A stretch of 8,394 bases of DNA from Treponema sp. (lineage in GTDB: Bacteria > Spirochaetota > Spirochaetia > Treponematales > Treponemataceae), in contig JABUUX010000385.1 of the NCBI GenBank assembly GCA_021442965.1, positions 1-8,394 on the forward strand, read 5' to 3'. The translations under genes were made by a program, and so were the position numbers. How positions within the stretch are numbered: the stretch's first letter is position 1; each line of letters opens with the position of its first letter. Below are positions 5,458 through 8,394 of the stretch, one piece after another. A model generated the notes under the pieces. That model made no database searches, was not told the origin of the DNA, and saw only the letters and a list, made by a program, of their open reading frames with translations.

Positions 5458-7998
5458 TTATTTAGAAAGAACAATTTCACCGTCTGTAACAAGTGAAAGA
5501 TCAATCTTTGTTTTTACTTTCATTTCCCGTTTAATGAAGAACTTTCCGTCCGGGAATACCATTTTTACTTCAGGCTCCAAAGGATAGGCTTTAAGCATTT
5601 CTTCAATTTCTGAGCCGGTAAGCTTACAAGAGCCGTTTGTAAATCCAAATACCTTAGGTTTTGAATTAGGAGAAGCTTTTAAATTTACCGAGCACTTAAC
5701 TATATTAGACGGATTTTCATAGGTGAAAGGAAGATTTTCTGAATTGAATATTAATTCAACAGATTTTATTGCTTTAAAGTAATTTTCAAAATCTGAAGTA
5801 TTCCATGGCTCTGAACGGCTGAACAAATCTCCCTTTAATCCCAATGTTTCCAGAATATTAAGATCTGCAGTTTGTCCAGAGGCCGCTTTAACTTCAAAAC
5901 CTAATGGGATGGCAACTAAAGCCACAATATCCAAATCTCCCTTCGCTCCTACATCAGATGGAGTAAGAGTAACTGTTCCACTGGTTCCTGAAACGCTGAT
6001 GTCGTAATCCATGGTAATTGTTCCCGCACTCTTAGGAGAGAAGGCATCTTTTACATCTGCCAAAGGTGTTCCCAGATTCTCAGTAACTACACCATCAGTA
6101 AGAGCAAGCTCGGGTAAACCATTAAATCTGAATACATCAGTTGTTGTTTCTGAACCGACAATATAAGTTTTGTTAGTTCCTGACGTAAGCCATACTTTTC
6201 CATTCATTGCTATATTGTTAAAAGCCGAAATACTTGCAGGTTTCTGGCAGTAAATATAAACCGGAACAGAAGCAAATTCTATGAAATCCATAAAACTACT
6301 TGTACCGGAAGATACAGAACTAAGCACAGATTTGAAATTCACCCCGGTATCCATAGTCCCCTTTATAGGTGAAGATACTTTTGACATATCTACATTTGCT
6401 TTAGCCCACTTAATATTCGGAAGAATTTCAATTCCTACATTGTAGTCTGTTCCAAGAACTATATCTTTTAGAGTAAAGTCTGTTCCGGATTTATTTGGAA
6501 GATTAATTGTTCCTGTAAAATCAATATTTGCAGAGGTTGTAGACTTTCCAGACCCCGAAGTATTATCGGCTGTGCTCTTTAGTTTTGCAGACTGGTCTTT
6601 TGAATTTGAAGTCATTTGAACTGTATCTGAAAGATTAAGGAACGCGGATGCAACATCTACAGAAATATCATTTCCCTGCGGAAGAGTGTTTGAATATTTA
6701 ATATCAAAATCTGACTCATCAAACCAGATTTCTGTAATGTAGTCTGTTACATTTGTTGGAAGAGAAACATTTTTTGAAATTGCAGTATCAAAATTTGAAC
6801 CGTCCGGTTGAGTCATTGCTGTTGAATCCACAGTAACAGATGAAAGTTTTTTTACTTCAATATTATAATTTAAGTTAGGATTTACCAAATCTAAATAAAT
6901 ATCTCCGTTTGTAACGTTAATTTTTGCAGATGGTTTGATAATAAAATCTCCAGGCTGAATATTTGTTCCGGAAAGATTTATATTTGCAGACTGTTTTGGA
7001 ATGTTCATTGCCCCTGTAATCTCTATGGAAAGATCTGCAGTAGCATTTGTCCACGAAGTTGGAAGAACAAGAGAAGTTGAAAGTGAACCTTCTGAAATAG
7101 TACATGCCTTTACACTTGCCGGGAAAAGCCCTGAGAATGTTGTATCAGAAAGATTGATTTCATAATCTTTTAGATTCAAGCCTGTAGCTTTTTTTACTGT
7201 AGATGTTGTGTTATCGACTTCACCATAAAAGAACGTAGAATCACCGTAATCTGTAAAGACAAACTTCATTCCGCTCATATAAATGTTTTTATTGGAAATA
7301 TCCAGTGTAGCTACAAAATTTCCTGTAAATGTTGCAGCTGATCCATTTGCAGCGGTATAAGTCTTTATAACTGGTGTACAAGCGGTAAAATCTTTTGACG
7401 CCAAAGTTGAACCATTATGAACAAGACTTACTTTAGGATTTGTTCCCAAATATGAGCCATCCAAATAAACCTTCATTTCACCAGAAGCATACTGAATGCT
7501 GTCAAAAGACTGTCCCACATCTCCTGTAGTTTTAATATTTGCTTCAGGTTGAGCAGGTCCTATTACAACAACAAGATTACTAAGTCCGTCAGAAATGGTT
7601 TTAGTATTTATGTCCTTTGTGCCAGTCATTTTAACTTCATCCAGTTTTAATGTCTGATTTACCTTTACAGAATCCTGAGTAAGATTGGACATATAAGTTG
7701 AAAGATCCAGCGGAATTTTATGAACAGGAACTTTCATAAGATACTGCTGGCTGTCAGAAGTCTTTCCAGGATTGTAATCATAAACCTGAATTCCTTTTCC
7801 GCTTGCAGCCTTATCAATAGTTTCCTGAAGAACCTTAGGACTTATGAATTCATTCAAATCCTTTTCAATACTTGCAATCGTATAATTATAAGTTGCATCT
7901 GTTTTAACAGCGATTTTTTGTGGAACCTGCCATGAACAACCTAACAACAAAGCTGCCAGAGAGACTCCGCACAAAAGATGTAGACTTGATTTTTTCAA
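5458..7998 (-). CDS. Large beta-rich lipoprotein, function unknown
   Basis: An 846-residue lipoprotein. The N-terminus has two Lys, a hydrophobic core and the lipobox LLLGC, so signal peptidase II should cleave before Cys21. The mature start (CSWQVPQKIAVKTDATYNY) resembles an N-terminal pattern I associate from memory with treponemal hypothetical lipoproteins. The rest has no transmembrane helix or recognisable catalytic motif. It is rich in Ser, Thr, Asn and alternating beta-strand patterns. Similar strand-turn-strand segments with an Asn/Leu-Pro turn recur (around 306-327, 421-450 and 744-757), suggesting several diverged beta-sandwich domains. A Ser/Thr/Gly/Lys-rich linker lies at about 463-489. 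The start is TTG: an in-frame TAA lies shortly upstream, a consensus ribosome binding site precedes it, and the next Met is too far in to keep the signal peptide. Short gaps to the S1-domain gene upstream and the barrel gene downstream suggest an operon. It may be a surface or periplasmic partner of the barrel; that is inference. Confidence 0.85.
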   Translation of the reverse strand: MKKSSLHLLCGVSLAALLLGCSWQVPQKIAVKTDATYNYTIASIEKDLNEFISPKVLQETIDKAASGKGIQVYDYNPGKTSDSQQYLMKVPVHKIPLDLSTYMSNLTQDSVKVNQTLKLDEVKMTGTKDINTKTISDGLSNLVVVIGPAQPEANIKTTGDVGQSFDSIQYASGEMKVYLDGSYLGTNPKVSLVHNGSTLASKDFTACTPVIKTYTAANGSAATFTGNFVATLDISNKNIYMSGMKFVFTDYGDSTFFYGEVDNTTSTVKKATGLNLKDYEINLSDTTFSGLFPASVKACTISEGSLSTSLVLPTSWTNATADLSIEITGAMNIPKQSANINLSGTNIQPGDFIIKPSAKINVTNGDIYLDLVNPNLNYNIEVKKLSSVTVDSTAMTQPDGSNFDTAISKNVSLPTNVTDYITEIWFDESDFDIKYSNTLPQGNDISVDVASAFLNLSDTVQMTSNSKDQSAKLKSTADNTSGSGKSTTSANIDFTGTINLPNKSGTDFTLKDIVLGTDYNVGIEILPNIKWAKANVDMSKVSSPIKGTMDTGVNFKSVLSSVSSGTSSFMDFIEFASVPVYIYCQKPASISAFNNIAMNGKVWLTSGTNKTYIVGSETTTDVFRFNGLPELALTDGVVTENLGTPLADVKDAFSPKSAGTITMDYDISVSGTSGTVTLTPSDVGAKGDLDIVALVAIPLGFEVKAASGQTADLNILETLGLKGDLFSRSEPWNTSDFENYFKAIKSVELIFNSENLPFTYENPSNIVKCSVNLKASPNSKPKVFGFTNGSCKLTGSEIEEMLKAYPLEPEVKMVFPDGKFFIKREMKVKTKIDLSLVTDGEIVLSK

Positions 7999-8002
7999 AA
8001 TC

Positions 8003-8010
8003 CACCTCCT
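8003..8010 (-). promoter_or_regulatory. Consensus ribosome binding site of the lipoprotein gene
   Basis: The minus strand reads AGGAGGTG, a near-perfect complement to the 16S rRNA 3' end, with AGGAGG ending 6 bases before the TTG at 7998. An in-frame TAA lies shortly upstream, and the intervening codons (ATC AGG AGG TGG ATT) contain no ATG or GTG. The strong site probably compensates for the weaker TTG start. Confidence 0.9.
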
Positions 8011-8031
8011 GATTTACCTTTAATAAAAACT

Positions 8032-8394
8032 CTACAATCCTGCAAATGGATTGTAACTATCTCCGGAATCATAAGATTCATACTTTTTAGCAGACTTTTC
8101 GTTATTACTATTATTATACCCCTTATTCAAGCCTTGTACACTATTTTTCTTTACAACCACCACTTTGCGTCCGCCATTACCGTTTTTTGAATTCTGACGG
8201 TTACCATCTGAAGCCGTACTTCCGGAAGGTCGTTTTCCGCTTACTCCTCCCTGCCCAATCCTGCTCATTGCATCACTTTTAAGAGAAAGCCCTATTCGAC
8301 GGCGGTCTTTATCCAGATCGATAATTACAAATTCTTTTATATCCCCAACTTTTATTACATCCATAGGATTTTCTATAAAGTTGTCTGAAAGTTC
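8032..8394 (-). CDS. tex: S1-domain RNA-binding protein, C-terminal part, probably Tex
   Basis: The frame is open to the window edge, so this is the last 120 residues of a longer protein; the Met at 8364 is internal. Residues 1-42 are the end of an S1 (OB-fold) RNA-binding domain: LSDNFIENPMDVIKVGD, then a strand and DKDRRRIGLSLK. The combination of LS-x-x-F-(I/V)-x-x-P-x-(D/E)-V-x-KVGD with RRRI-x-LSLK is what I know from the C-terminal S1 domain of Tex, a conserved nucleic-acid-binding transcription accessory protein. Ribosomal protein S1 or another S1-repeat protein is the main alternative. About 78 residues of low-complexity Gly/Ser/Asn/Lys sequence follow, including RKVVVVKK, and the protein ends YNPFAGL. 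This tail is probably disordered. The TAG stop lies 33 bp before the lipoprotein start with no terminator between, so this gene probably shares a transcript with the envelope pair. Confidence 0.75.
   Translation of the reverse strand, partial: ELSDNFIENPMDVIKVGDIKEFVIIDLDKDRRRIGLSLKSDAMSRIGQGGVSGKRPSGSTASDGNRQNSKNGNGGRKVVVVKKNSVQGLNKGYNNSNNEKSAKKYESYDSGDSYNPFAGL

Noticed and set aside
5354..5587. Plus-strand open frame across the lipoprotein-barrel junction
   Set aside because: It overlaps two well-supported minus-strand genes and their ribosome binding site, and its product has no recognisable feature.
8032..8364. A free-standing 110-residue small gene starting at the ATG at 8364
   Set aside because: The frame stays open to the window edge and the preceding ten codons (ELSDNFIENP) continue the S1-domain motif, so the Met is internal.

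Overview
The window looks like chromosome from a host- or gut-associated spirochaete, most likely Treponema or a close relative. The reasons are moderately AT-rich coding DNA, a Cys-type lipobox lipoprotein encoded just before a signal-peptide-bearing outer-membrane barrel protein of a style I associate with treponemes, and an RND efflux system. The genus is an inference; no rRNA or other marker gene is present.

There are five protein genes in two convergent blocks. The plus-strand block (1-4099) holds the 3' part of a periplasmic adaptor (membrane fusion protein) gene and, 40 bp later, a complete RND inner-membrane pump gene. These are two of the three parts of a tripartite efflux pump. The outer-membrane channel is not in the window and may lie upstream.

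The minus-strand block (8394-4187) reads, in order of transcription: the 3' end of an S1-domain gene (probably tex), an 846-residue lipoprotein gene, and a 419-residue predicted outer-membrane beta-barrel gene. Gaps are only 33 and 11 bp, with no terminator between them, so cotranscription is likely. The last two proteins probably form an envelope pair, but neither has a function I can recognise.

The two blocks meet at a strong hairpin (4135-4178) that can serve as a bidirectional terminator. No stretch over 300 bases lacks a gene, and I see no RNA genes, mobile elements or CRISPR arrays. The least-explained part is the lipoprotein-barrel pair. The pump also departs from the AcrB pattern in its proton-relay residues and has an enlarged cytoplasmic loop.
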